A program made the position numbers and the translations under genes. Below, in pieces: positions 50,254-58,419 of a stretch of DNA of 64,000 nucleotides. This DNA comes from Caldilineaceae bacterium. GTDB taxonomy: Bacteria > Chloroflexota > Anaerolineae > Caldilineales > Caldilineaceae. How positions within the stretch are numbered: position 1 is the first letter of the stretch; the number at the start of each line of letters is the position of its first letter. The stretch lies in the NCBI GenBank assembly GCA_022823185.1, contig JAJDXQ010000030.1, positions 1 through 64,000 of the forward strand, read 5' to 3'. The notes beneath the pieces are model-generated. The model was not told the origin of the DNA and searched no databases. It saw nothing but the letters and a program-made list of their open reading frames with translations.

Positions 50254-52100
50254 AGCTCGTCGGTTCCGGAACCTCCGTCGCGGGCGAACGAAATCCCGGC
50301 GACCAGCATCAGCAGGAAAAAGACTGCAGCGCCGCCAACCCAGATCGGCGGGATCCGGGTGAGATTCCGGTTGAGATTGCCTGGACTCACAGCAGTGGAT
50401 GTCGCGGTTGGCGCTGGCTCCGGTCCGGCCGCTGAAGTGGTTGGCGCGCTGGTCGGCGTACTGTCAGTCGAAGGCGGCGGCAGTGGTGTCTGGGTCTGGA
50501 TTGGGCCAACCGCGGGGGCGTTGGGATCGGGCGTTGGGGTTGACGTAGCGGCGATTTCAGGGGTGGCTGCCGGCCCTTGTGAACTTCGCTGCGGCGCAGG
50601 CGTACAGGTAGGCACGGGCGTAATTGCAGGGGCATTGGGGTCTGGCGTCGCGGTTGAGGTACCGGTCGCTGTAGGCGTATCGGCAGGGGCATTGGGATCG
50701 CGGGTGGCTGTCGGCGTACTGGTGGACGCGGGCGGTCCGGTTTGGGCATCGGGGACGACGATATCGGTCAGCAGACAGGGGGATGTCGCGCCTTCGGGCG
50801 GCCCGTCGGGATCGCTGGTGACTGTGGCAGTTGGTGTGGCCGAAGGCGCGTTGGGATCAGGGGTGGCGGTGATGGCCGGCGTTTCCGTGGGCAAGACGGG
50901 AACAGGAGTCGCGGTGGAGGTAGCCGTTTCGGTTGTCAGGGGCGCAACCGTGGACGTTGGCGACAGAGACGGGGTTGGGGTTGGCGCTCGGGGCAGCTGG
51001 GCCGGATCCAGAGGCGTAATCTGGGCCGAAGACAGGAACGTTGCGCTGCTGTCGAGCGTACGGAGGACGCCATCCTGTTCTGTGCCGGCGTAGGTGACGC
51101 CCACGAAGGTCGAAGAGGAGGCGAGACGGAAGACCGGGTTGGTATAGGCGGCGCCATTGACGGGCACGCGGGTCCAGTCCGGAACGCCTTGCGTCCATAG
51201 CCCGACATTGGTGCCAACTACGACGCCCTGGCCGCTGACGGCCAGGTCGTAGATGACGACACCGGCGGGGAAGGCTGGGTCCTGCAGCCAGTTTTCGCCA
51301 TCGTCGCTCAGGTACAGTCCGGAGGCGAAGGTGCCGACATAGAGACGGCCACCGAGTTTTGTCATGCCGCGTGCGATGATGCCCGCCGGCAGGTTGACAC
51401 GTTCCCAGTTTTGGGTTCCTGAAGCGAGGCGCCAGACGCCATCATGGGTACCGGCAAAGAGTTCGCCTTGCCTGTCTGCAAAGGCGCGCACGCGCAGCGC
51501 GCTGCCGGACAGGCCCTCGCTGTACCATTCCCAGCTTTGGCCGCGGTCCAGGCTGCGCACAACGCCGTCGTGGCGCGTTCCGGCGTAGAAGACGGTTTGG
51601 CCGTTTTCAATGCGGGTGTAGAGGCGGCCGATGCCGCTATTTGGGGAGAGGACCTGTTGGATTGAGGACTCCTGCCGCCAGGACAGGCCGCCGTCTTCGC
51701 TGATGAAGAGATTGCCGACACCGCCGTCGGCGGCGAGGACGAAGTTGCCGTCCTGTGGATCGAAACGGATGGAGGCGACAGAGGTATCGGGAGGGAGTTC
51801 GGCGTTGGCGCGGCTCCAGGTGTGGCCGCCGTCGTCGCTGCGGTAGATTCCGGCGGGCACGGGGACGTTTAGTGTGCCGGCGACGATGATACTGGCGTCA
51901 TCGGGTGAAATGTCCAGGCCGATGATGCTGTTCGAGAAGGGCACGAAGCCTGATTGGGCGAAGATTCGGCTGCCGGAAAGGGCGAGCAGCGCCGTCAGAA
52001 CCAGGAGAAGCGGCCACAGTCGCCGATGGACGGATGAAGCATTGGATGCGGATTCAGAGCGGTGTGGACCGCGCGGTTTTTGCTGGTGACCAGCCTGCAT
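50250..52100 (-). CDS. surface-anchored BNR/YCF48-like propeller with Thr/Pro stalk
   Basis: About 616 residues from ATG 52100 (GGGAGGG upstream; the track start is a TTG four codons earlier). N-terminal hydrophobic segment (WPLLLVLTALLALSGSRIFAQ) as signal or anchor. Residues about 55-360 form a propeller with repeats such as GIYRSDDGGHTWSRA, LFISEDGGLSWRQE, VRSLDRGQSWEWY and LYLSDDGENWLQD. Then comes a ~190-residue stalk of TPTPDPNAP-type repeats and a C-terminal membrane helix (IWVGGAAVFFLLMLVAGISFA). It probably projects outward from the membrane. Ligand unknown. Confidence 0.85.
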   Translation of the reverse strand: MQAGHQQKPRGPHRSESASNASSVHRRLWPLLLVLTALLALSGSRIFAQSGFVPFSNSIIGLDISPDDASIIVAGTLNVPVPAGIYRSDDGGHTWSRANAELPPDTSVASIRFDPQDGNFVLAADGGVGNLFISEDGGLSWRQESSIQQVLSPNSGIGRLYTRIENGQTVFYAGTRHDGVVRSLDRGQSWEWYSEGLSGSALRVRAFADRQGELFAGTHDGVWRLASGTQNWERVNLPAGIIARGMTKLGGRLYVGTFASGLYLSDDGENWLQDPAFPAGVVIYDLAVSGQGVVVGTNVGLWTQGVPDWTRVPVNGAAYTNPVFRLASSSTFVGVTYAGTEQDGVLRTLDSSATFLSSAQITPLDPAQLPRAPTPTPSLSPTSTVAPLTTETATSTATPVPVLPTETPAITATPDPNAPSATPTATVTSDPDGPPEGATSPCLLTDIVVPDAQTGPPASTSTPTATRDPNAPADTPTATGTSTATPDPNAPAITPVPTCTPAPQRSSQGPAATPEIAATSTPTPDPNAPAVGPIQTQTPLPPPSTDSTPTSAPTTSAAGPEPAPTATSTAVSPGNLNRNLTRIPPIWVGGAAVFFLLMLVAGISFARDGGSGTDEL

Positions 52101-52186
52101 AGACCCTCCCAAAAAGGGGCGCCGGAGAGGTAGACTTAAAATTATACGTCAGACAAACTATAGCACAAAAGCCATTGTGGTTGCGG

Positions 52187-52338
52187 GGGACGGGGATTTG
52201 GGACGGGGATTTTGTCTGAACGGGGATTTGGGACACGGATTTTGTCTGAACGGGGATTTGGGGGGATTAAAAGGATTAGGGGGATGGGGGAAACGGAAAC
52301 GGCGAACGGCAACGGCTTTTGATCCACGAAGGGACGGG
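52187..52338 (+). repeat. G-rich intergenic repeat, copy B
   Basis: GATTTTGTCTGAACGGGGAT occurs at 52208 and again at 52238 (30-base tandem step), followed by GGGGGGATTAAAAGGATTAGGGGGATGGGG, an AACGG-rich stretch and GATCCACGAAGGGACGG. This is the same element, in the same orientation, as at 47967-48192. It fills the divergent gap between the propeller gene and the phosphodiesterase gene; the remaining part of 52101-52487 shows nothing further. Confidence 0.85.
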
Positions 52339-52487
52339 GGGCCTCTTTCGGAGGCGGCGGTTGTTGTGAATCCTGGCCGGTTGCGGGGTATGATGTAAGT
52401 CCTTATCCTTGTGCATGGAAGAGCTGCGGCGGCCCTGAAAAGGGGGCGGCCATTCGGTGCAATCGCAACCTGTTAAAGGAGAGAGAG

Positions 52488-54392
52488 ATGCAAAGCCCGG
52501 CACGGCGCGCCATCCTGATTGGTATGGACGGCGCCAGCATGGAACTGGTGATAAACATGGTAAACGGGGGCCACATGCCCCATCTTGGCAAACTGATGCA
52601 ACGCGGCGTGCATCGCCCCATGATTGGAGTATTTCCGACTTTGACGCCCCCTGGGTGGACGGCGACGTCAACCGGCGCGTGGCCGGGCAATCACGGGGTA
52701 ATGGATTTCAACATCCGCAAGCTGGGGGCGCCGCTGGATGAGACGGTCTGGGGCATCAACACCGAGCTCTCGCGGGCGGAGTATTTGTGGAATACGGTTG
52801 AGCGGGCGGGGGGCACGCCGCTGCTGGTGAAGTGGGAGATGTCGTGGCCGCCGACGGTGACAAGCGGTGTTCAGGTGGAAGGGACGGGGCCTGGCGTCTC
52901 CAACCACCACCAGATTGCCGGGTATCACCTGTTTGTGGCCGGCAAGTGGCAGCGACGGAAGATTGGCGGGCAACGCGATCCGGAGACGCTTGACCCGAGC
53001 GCTCTGCAGACCGGCTCGGACGTTGACCCGGTAACGATAGAGGACGCCGTGGATTGGAAGGAGATGCCGCGTTCGAGCCGCCCGCCCAAAGAGGTGGCGC
53101 TGACGATTCAGCCTCTGGCCCGGGGCCGCGACATGATGTTGCGAGGAGAGGAGGGCACCCCTAAGACCTTTTACGGGCTGATCTACGCGTCGGGTGACGA
53201 CGGCTACGACCGTGTGCGGGTCTGCCGGTCGCGCGACGGGGGCAGCGCGGTGGCTGAGCTGGGCGTAGGCGATTGGAGCGACTGGTGGTTGGACCAGTTT
53301 GAGATAGACGGTGAGGCGCTGGACGGCTATGTGCGGCTGAAGCTGGTCAATCTGACTTCGGATGCGGACGCCTTTGAGCTGTTCGTCCCGCAGATCTGGC
53401 CGAGCGGCGGCTACACGGAGCCGGCGAGCGCGGCGGAGGAGATTGACCGGCATGTTGGCAATTTCCTGCAGAACCCGGCCAGGGACGCCCTGGGGATCAT
53501 GGATGACGACACGTATTTTGAGCTGCTTGACTTCCATCACGAGCGCCTGGCGGATGTGGCCGACTATCTCACCAGCAGCCGTGAAGATTGGACGACGCTC
53601 TTCATCGAGACGCACGCGTCGGACTATACTAGCCACTTTTTCCTTGGCCAGGCTGAGGAGTTTGGCGGCGCGGATGAGGAGACCCGCAAACGATGCATGG
53701 ACGGCGTGATCCGGACCTACAGTTCAATCGACGACATGATTGGCCGCGTGGCGAGCATTGCCGACGAGGAGACACTGATCTGTCTTGTTTCTGATCATGG
53801 CGGCACGCCGAACCAGTACAAGGCGGTCGAGATCGAGGATGTCCTGGAAGAGGCCGGGTTCCTGGTCTACAAGGAGGAGGACGGGAAGAGGACGGTCGAC
53901 TGGTCGCGTACGCGGGCGGCAGCGGTGGGCCTGGTGCATGTGTTCATCAATCTGGAGGGGCGGGAGCCGACCGGGATCGTCGCGGAGGAGGCGTACAAGG
54001 AGACCCAGCTGGAGCTCATTGCGGCGCTGCATGCCTACAAGGACCCTGTCACCGGGCGTCATCCATTTGCTTTGGCGCTGACGCGGGAGGACGCGGAGAT
54101 GGTCAACCTTTGGGGCGACACGGTGGGAGACGTGGTCTACGCGCTGCGCCCTGAGTTTGACGGCGCGCACGGCAAGCAGCTGCCCTCGGTCAGTTTCGGG
54201 ATTGCCGGGCAGCACTGCACCTTCGTTCTGGCCGGTCCTGGTGTCAAGGAGGGTCTGGCGCTGCAGGGGCAGGTGCGGGCCGTTGACGTTGCGCCAACGC
54301 TATGTTACCTGCTGGGTTTGCCGATGCCGCGCAACGTGGAGGGCGGCGTCGTGTACGAGGCATTGACCAATCCCGACTGGCATCTTGGTTAG
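52488..54392 (+). CDS. alkaline-phosphatase-superfamily phosphodiesterase/phosphatase
   Basis: 634 residues with AAAGGAGAGAG upstream. Nucleotide pyrophosphatase/phosphodiesterase type: first metal Asp in ILIGMDGASMELV, PHLGKLMQRGVHRPMIGVFPTLTPPGWTATSTG with the Thr nucleophile, GNHGVMDFNI, and further metal ligands in LVSDHGGTPNQY (Asp-His) and SFGIAGQHCTF. It hydrolyses a phosphoester or phosphodiester; no signal peptide, so probably cytoplasmic. Single-gene unit. Confidence 0.88.
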   Translation: MQSPARRAILIGMDGASMELVINMVNGGHMPHLGKLMQRGVHRPMIGVFPTLTPPGWTATSTGAWPGNHGVMDFNIRKLGAPLDETVWGINTELSRAEYLWNTVERAGGTPLLVKWEMSWPPTVTSGVQVEGTGPGVSNHHQIAGYHLFVAGKWQRRKIGGQRDPETLDPSALQTGSDVDPVTIEDAVDWKEMPRSSRPPKEVALTIQPLARGRDMMLRGEEGTPKTFYGLIYASGDDGYDRVRVCRSRDGGSAVAELGVGDWSDWWLDQFEIDGEALDGYVRLKLVNLTSDADAFELFVPQIWPSGGYTEPASAAEEIDRHVGNFLQNPARDALGIMDDDTYFELLDFHHERLADVADYLTSSREDWTTLFIETHASDYTSHFFLGQAEEFGGADEETRKRCMDGVIRTYSSIDDMIGRVASIADEETLICLVSDHGGTPNQYKAVEIEDVLEEAGFLVYKEEDGKRTVDWSRTRAAAVGLVHVFINLEGREPTGIVAEEAYKETQLELIAALHAYKDPVTGRHPFALALTREDAEMVNLWGDTVGDVVYALRPEFDGAHGKQLPSVSFGIAGQHCTFVLAGPGVKEGLALQGQVRAVDVAPTLCYLLGLPMPRNVEGGVVYEALTNPDWHLG

Positions 54393-54408
54393 CGCCCGCG
54401 GATCGGAG

Positions 54409-54434
54409 ACAGGGGAGAGATGGATCTCCTCTGT
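54409..54434. terminator. hairpin between convergent genes
   Basis: ACAGGGGAGA and TCTCCTCTGT (10-base stem with one G-T pair) around GATGGA, between the converging phosphodiesterase and 137-residue-protein genes. It lacks a clear T tract, so its terminator function is uncertain. Confidence 0.4.
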
Positions 54435-54448
54435 TCCCCGGAGTCGAC

Positions 54449-54862
54449 TCAGTATTCGTCGTCGTCGATCTCACCGGCGGGCATCTCGATGTCCACGATC
54501 TGGCCCTGGTCGTCGATGATGACGCGGAAGCCCATCATGCCGAGCCATTGCCGCGACTGTTCGGGGATCGCTTGCCCGACGGCTTGGTCGATGTTGTCGA
54601 TCGATGATTCGACCGCGGCCTTTGTAAAGATGTCGTCCTTGCCCATCATATCCAGTACGCCGCTCACAGCCAGGTCCCGGTGCTGATCCACCTGTCCTTT
54701 GAGGAAGTCGAGCACCTGTTGATCGACCTGGGCGGCGTCGATGTGGCGCAGAAAGCCATCTTCATCGACGACATAGCAGGCGCGCTCGCCCACATGCTTC
54801 ACTTGCGCCACTTTTCGGCGTTCATCGAACACAAGCCCCTCAAACATCGCCGAATTTGCCAA
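54449..54862 (-). CDS. conserved hypothetical 137-residue protein
   Basis: 137 residues, acidic C-terminus (EIDDDEY). The N-terminal half VFDERRKVAQVKHVGERACYVVDEDGFLRHIDAAQVDQQVLDFLKGQ forms a compact alpha/beta-looking domain; AAVESSIDNIDQAVGQAIPEQSRQWLGMMGFRVIIDDQGQIVDIEMP follows. No enzyme motif or known family by eye, but composition and ordered hydrophobic pattern support a real gene. Downstream of the isomerase gene with a 159-base gap, probably separate. Confidence 0.7.
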   Translation of the reverse strand: MANSAMFEGLVFDERRKVAQVKHVGERACYVVDEDGFLRHIDAAQVDQQVLDFLKGQVDQHRDLAVSGVLDMMGKDDIFTKAAVESSIDNIDQAVGQAIPEQSRQWLGMMGFRVIIDDQGQIVDIEMPAGEIDDDEY

Positions 54863-55021
54863 GTTTCTCTCCAGATTCAGTATTCCGAAATCAATCGTCC
54901 GATCGCAGCGCGTTGAATGCTGCTCTCTTCCGTAACCGGAGCAGCGCTGCGTCGATGCGCGCGGGCCGCCAGAGGATCGCGCACTGCGGTCTGGCAGCCT
55001 GGGCCTTCGTTTGTTTCCAAG

Positions 55022-55804
55022 TCATTGCAGAGCTGCGCGGCTGGCGAGGAATTCGCGGCTGCGCCGGATGCTGGCGACGGGATCTTTGGGCAGATCGTGT
55101 TCGACGACGTAGCACACAGCGCCGGCGGCGCGGCAGGCCGGCAAGATGTCGTCCCACTCAAGCGTGCCATAACCGACATCGGCGAGGCCCATTTGATCTT
55201 CGTTCTGGCCTGCCGGGGCCAAATCTTTGGCGTGAATGTGGGGACAGCGGCCGGCGTATTTTTGGACGAGCTCCAGGGGCGAGGCGGCGCCGGCGGCGAT
55301 CCAGGCCAGGTCGGGCTCCCAGAACAGGTTTTCCTCATCGGCATTGTTCAACAGCCAGTCGATGGCCCTTGCGCCGTCGAGCCGTTCCATTTCGAAGGCG
55401 TGGTTGTGGTAGCCCAGCCGCATCCCCTCGGCCCGGCAGCGCCGCCCCAGTTCGTTCAGGGTCTGGCCGAAGGCGCGCCAGACTTCGGCGCTGGCGGCCT
55501 GACGAACTGCGGGATCAGGCATGGGGAGGATGAGGCAGTCGTTGCCGACGGCGCGGTGAAAGGCGATTGTGGCGGCGAAGTCGTCGGCAAGGGACTGGTA
55601 GGGTACGTGAGCGGACACGGCCTGCAAACCGTGCGTCTCCAGAATGGCTTTGGCTTCTTCACCGCTATGACCGGGCAAGAAGATGAGCTCGACAGCCTGG
55701 TAACCGGCGGAGGCGGCTGCGGCCGCGATGTCGGCAAAGCTGTCGGAGAGATGGCGCAGGCTGTAGAGTTGTACGGCGATGGATGGTTTTCCGTTGGCGC
55801 TCAT
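55022..55804 (-). CDS. sugar phosphate isomerase/epimerase (AP-endonuclease-2-type TIM barrel)
   Basis: 260 residues. Xylose-isomerase-like barrel: VQLYSLRHLSDSFADIAAAAASAGYQAVELIF, GMRLGYHNHAFEMERL, LFWEPDLAWIAAG, CPHIHAKDLAP and YVVEHDLP supply the usual metal His, Glu, Asp and final Glu. Members include IolE, hydroxypyruvate isomerase and ketose epimerases. Its ATG overlaps the RecD2 stop (ATGA), so it is expressed with a DNA-repair helicase, a functionally odd pair. Confidence 0.87.
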   Translation of the reverse strand: MSANGKPSIAVQLYSLRHLSDSFADIAAAAASAGYQAVELIFLPGHSGEEAKAILETHGLQAVSAHVPYQSLADDFAATIAFHRAVGNDCLILPMPDPAVRQAASAEVWRAFGQTLNELGRRCRAEGMRLGYHNHAFEMERLDGARAIDWLLNNADEENLFWEPDLAWIAAGAASPLELVQKYAGRCPHIHAKDLAPAGQNEDQMGLADVGYGTLEWDDILPACRAAGAVCYVVEHDLPKDPVASIRRSREFLASRAALQ

Positions 55805-58269
55805 AGGTAGATTTCTCCTGCTGTGGCACGGCGCAGCCGTTCGGTGAGACCGCTGTAGCGCTGGGCCACCTGGTCGTTGCCTACGGCGATGCCGATCGCT
55901 CTTGGTTGTCCGACAAGCACGACCAGCCGCTTGGCGCGCGTGACAGCCGTGTAAAGTAGGTTGCGCTGAAGCAGCATGTAATGGCTGGTGAGAACCGGGA
56001 TCACGACAGCCGGGAATTCGCTGCCCTGGCTTTTGTGCACGCTGATGGCGTAGGCATGGACCAGTTCGTCCAGCTCCTGAAAATCGTAGGCAACTGTGCG
56101 GCCATCGATTTCGACCAATACCTGCTGTTCTATCAGGTCGACATCTTTAATATAGCCCATATCGCCATTGAACACATCTTTGTCATAGTTGTTACGCATT
56201 TGCATCACCCGATCCCCGCTCCGGTAGACGCAGTCTCCGAAACTGCGCTCCCTGCTGTTGGGAAGGGACGGATTGAGCGCCTGTTGGATGGTCCGGTTGA
56301 GGGTTGTGACGCCGGCCGCGCCGCGGTGCATGGGGCTGAGAACCTGAATGTCCTGCGGGGGGATGGCGAAGCGGCGCGGGATGCGTTCCTGGACGAGCTC
56401 CACGCAGAGTTCTGCCGCGCGTTCGGGCTCTTCGGCGCGGAAGAGGAAGAAGTCGTTGGTTTCGGTCGCCTCTTCGGCTGCGGTCCTTGTCAGGACGGGC
56501 ATCTGGCCGCGGTTGATACGGTGGGCGTTCTCGACGATGTAGCTGCCGGCGGCCTGGCGGAAGATCGTGTCGAGCCGGACGACGGCGGCGGGGCAGCGGT
56601 CAGCAGAGTGGAGATTCCGGGTCTCGTCGTTTTCCTGTTCAATGGCTGCGATCAGGTCTTTGAGGACATTGCCCGCGCCAACGCTTGGCAGCTGATCGAT
56701 GTCGCCCACCAGGAGCAGCGACATGCCTGCGGGGACTGCCTTGAGGAGATGGTTTGTGAGGATGAGGTCCAGCATGGAGGACTCATCCACGATCAACAGG
56801 TCGCCGGAGAGGGGGTTCTCCTCGTTGCGCTTGAAGGAGAAGCCGGCGGCGGGCTGGAACTGAAGCAGCCTGTGGACCGTTTTGGCTGGACGGCCGGTCG
56901 TTTCGGAGAGGCGCTTGGCGGCGCGGCCGGTGGGCGCGGCAAGGATTGCTCTGGCGCGGACCTGCTCGCAAAGGTGGATGATGGCGCGGACAACGGTTGT
57001 TTTGCCTGTACCCGGGCCCCCCGTGAGGACGGTCAGCCTGTTGGTGAGGGCAGTATGGACTGCTTCTTGCTGACGCGATGCCAGGCGGAGGGGGCCCTGA
57101 TGATCGGTGAGTTGGGTCTGAAGTTGGGCGAAGACCAGATTCCAGTCCTGTTTTTGGAAGGATGCGAGCGGGCCGGACGGGGCTGAAAAGGGGGCGCCGC
57201 CGCGGCCGCGCATCAGCCGCGCCAGCCGGTTGCTGACGCCGACTTCGGCGTAATACATTGGCGTCAGGTAGACGGCGCGATCGTTTTGCAGCAGGCTCTC
57301 GACCTGTGCGGGGGACGGACTGTCGGAGGCGCGGCGGCCTTCGCGCAAGAGGGGCAGAGGTTGCGGGCTTGACGGCTGGAAGATTTCGGCCACGGCCCAT
57401 TGCAGCGCTTCAGCCTCTTCGCCGGGCCCGGCGGCGAGTTTTACGCGGTCTGACGCTTTCAGGCGGAGCAGCCCGGCTGCGGTTTTTTCTTTCCCGACGT
57501 GCAGGAGCGCGTCAGCTTTTTCGATCAGCTCGGCACCTGGGAGGAAGACATGGCCCTCGTCAGCGGCGCGATTGAGCGTATACTCGACGGCGGCGGCGAC
57601 GCGCTGGGGCGCGTCACGGGGGATGCCCAGGGCTTGCGCGATCTCGTCGGCAGTCTGGAAGCCGATGCCAAAGATGTCTTCGGAGAGCCGGAAGGGGTTT
57701 TTTTGGATGGTTTCGATGGCGCTGTCACCATACCGTTTGTAGATTTTTGCGGCGAGGTTGGCGCTGACCCCGCGGCCCTGGAGGAAGATCATCACCTCCT
57801 TGATCGCTTGCTGTTCGAGCCAGGCGGCTTTGATCATCGAGATTCTTTTGCGGCCGACTCCGCTGACTTCGGACAGGCGTTGGGGATGGTTGTCGATGAT
57901 GTCCAGTGTTTCGGGACCGAAATGGGCGACGACGCGTTTGGCCGTCACAGGACCGACGCCTTTGATCAGGCCGCTGCCAAGGTATTTTTGGATGCCGGCT
58001 ACGGTCGCGGGCAGGACCGAACGCATGCTGACGACGGTGAACTGTTTGCCATACTGGGGGTGCAGGTCCCAGTGTCCGTTGAGCTCGACGGCTTCGCCTA
58101 CGTTAACACCGACCATCGCGCCCACGACCGTTGCCTCTTTTTGCCAGTGAGGCAGGTGACGGGAAGGCTGTTCCAGCGCCAGTTTGGCGACTGTATAGCC
58201 GTTTTCTTCATTGTGGAAGGTGATGCGCTCGATGACGCCGCGCAGCAAATCTTGCATTTCGCCGCTCAT
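55801..58269 (-). CDS. recD2: RecD2-type ATP-dependent DNA helicase
   Basis: 822 residues from ATG 58269 (MSGEMQDLLRGVIERITF is the usual RecD2 start; the track's 50-residue extension is rejected). Tandem helix-hairpin-helix region with KGVGPVTAKRVVAHFG and VSGVGRKRISMI (about 95-150), helicase Walker A LTGGPGTGKTTVV (about 416), Walker B LIVDESSMLDL (about 492), VHKSQGSEFPAVVIP (about 743) and TAVTRAKRLVVL (about 775). Unwinds DNA 5' to 3' and acts in repair outside RecBCD. Confidence 0.93.
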   Translation of the reverse strand: MSGEMQDLLRGVIERITFHNEENGYTVAKLALEQPSRHLPHWQKEATVVGAMVGVNVGEAVELNGHWDLHPQYGKQFTVVSMRSVLPATVAGIQKYLGSGLIKGVGPVTAKRVVAHFGPETLDIIDNHPQRLSEVSGVGRKRISMIKAAWLEQQAIKEVMIFLQGRGVSANLAAKIYKRYGDSAIETIQKNPFRLSEDIFGIGFQTADEIAQALGIPRDAPQRVAAAVEYTLNRAADEGHVFLPGAELIEKADALLHVGKEKTAAGLLRLKASDRVKLAAGPGEEAEALQWAVAEIFQPSSPQPLPLLREGRRASDSPSPAQVESLLQNDRAVYLTPMYYAEVGVSNRLARLMRGRGGAPFSAPSGPLASFQKQDWNLVFAQLQTQLTDHQGPLRLASRQQEAVHTALTNRLTVLTGGPGTGKTTVVRAIIHLCEQVRARAILAAPTGRAAKRLSETTGRPAKTVHRLLQFQPAAGFSFKRNEENPLSGDLLIVDESSMLDLILTNHLLKAVPAGMSLLLVGDIDQLPSVGAGNVLKDLIAAIEQENDETRNLHSADRCPAAVVRLDTIFRQAAGSYIVENAHRINRGQMPVLTRTAAEEATETNDFFLFRAEEPERAAELCVELVQERIPRRFAIPPQDIQVLSPMHRGAAGVTTLNRTIQQALNPSLPNSRERSFGDCVYRSGDRVMQMRNNYDKDVFNGDMGYIKDVDLIEQQVLVEIDGRTVAYDFQELDELVHAYAISVHKSQGSEFPAVVIPVLTSHYMLLQRNLLYTAVTRAKRLVVLVGQPRAIGIAVGNDQVAQRYSGLTERLRRATAGEIYL

Positions 58270-58419
58270 GGGTGTTAGGGTAACAGAATGGGATGGCCCA
58301 ATCAAGGGAAGCCCATTCAATTTGCGAACCCCACAGGACAGTTTAACAGGGTAGTTGACGCGCCCATTACCGGCGCCCTTCTCAGTAAAGAAAGGACGCG
58401 GGACCACCGCGGATAGCAA

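Noticed and set aside
49651-51093. 480-codon Gly/Val-rich plus-strand ORF
   Set aside because: It is the reverse complement of the Thr/Pro stalk and MurE coding sequence.
55981-57186. 401-codon ORF opposite recD2
   Set aside because: Antisense shadow; the helicase motifs are on the minus strand.
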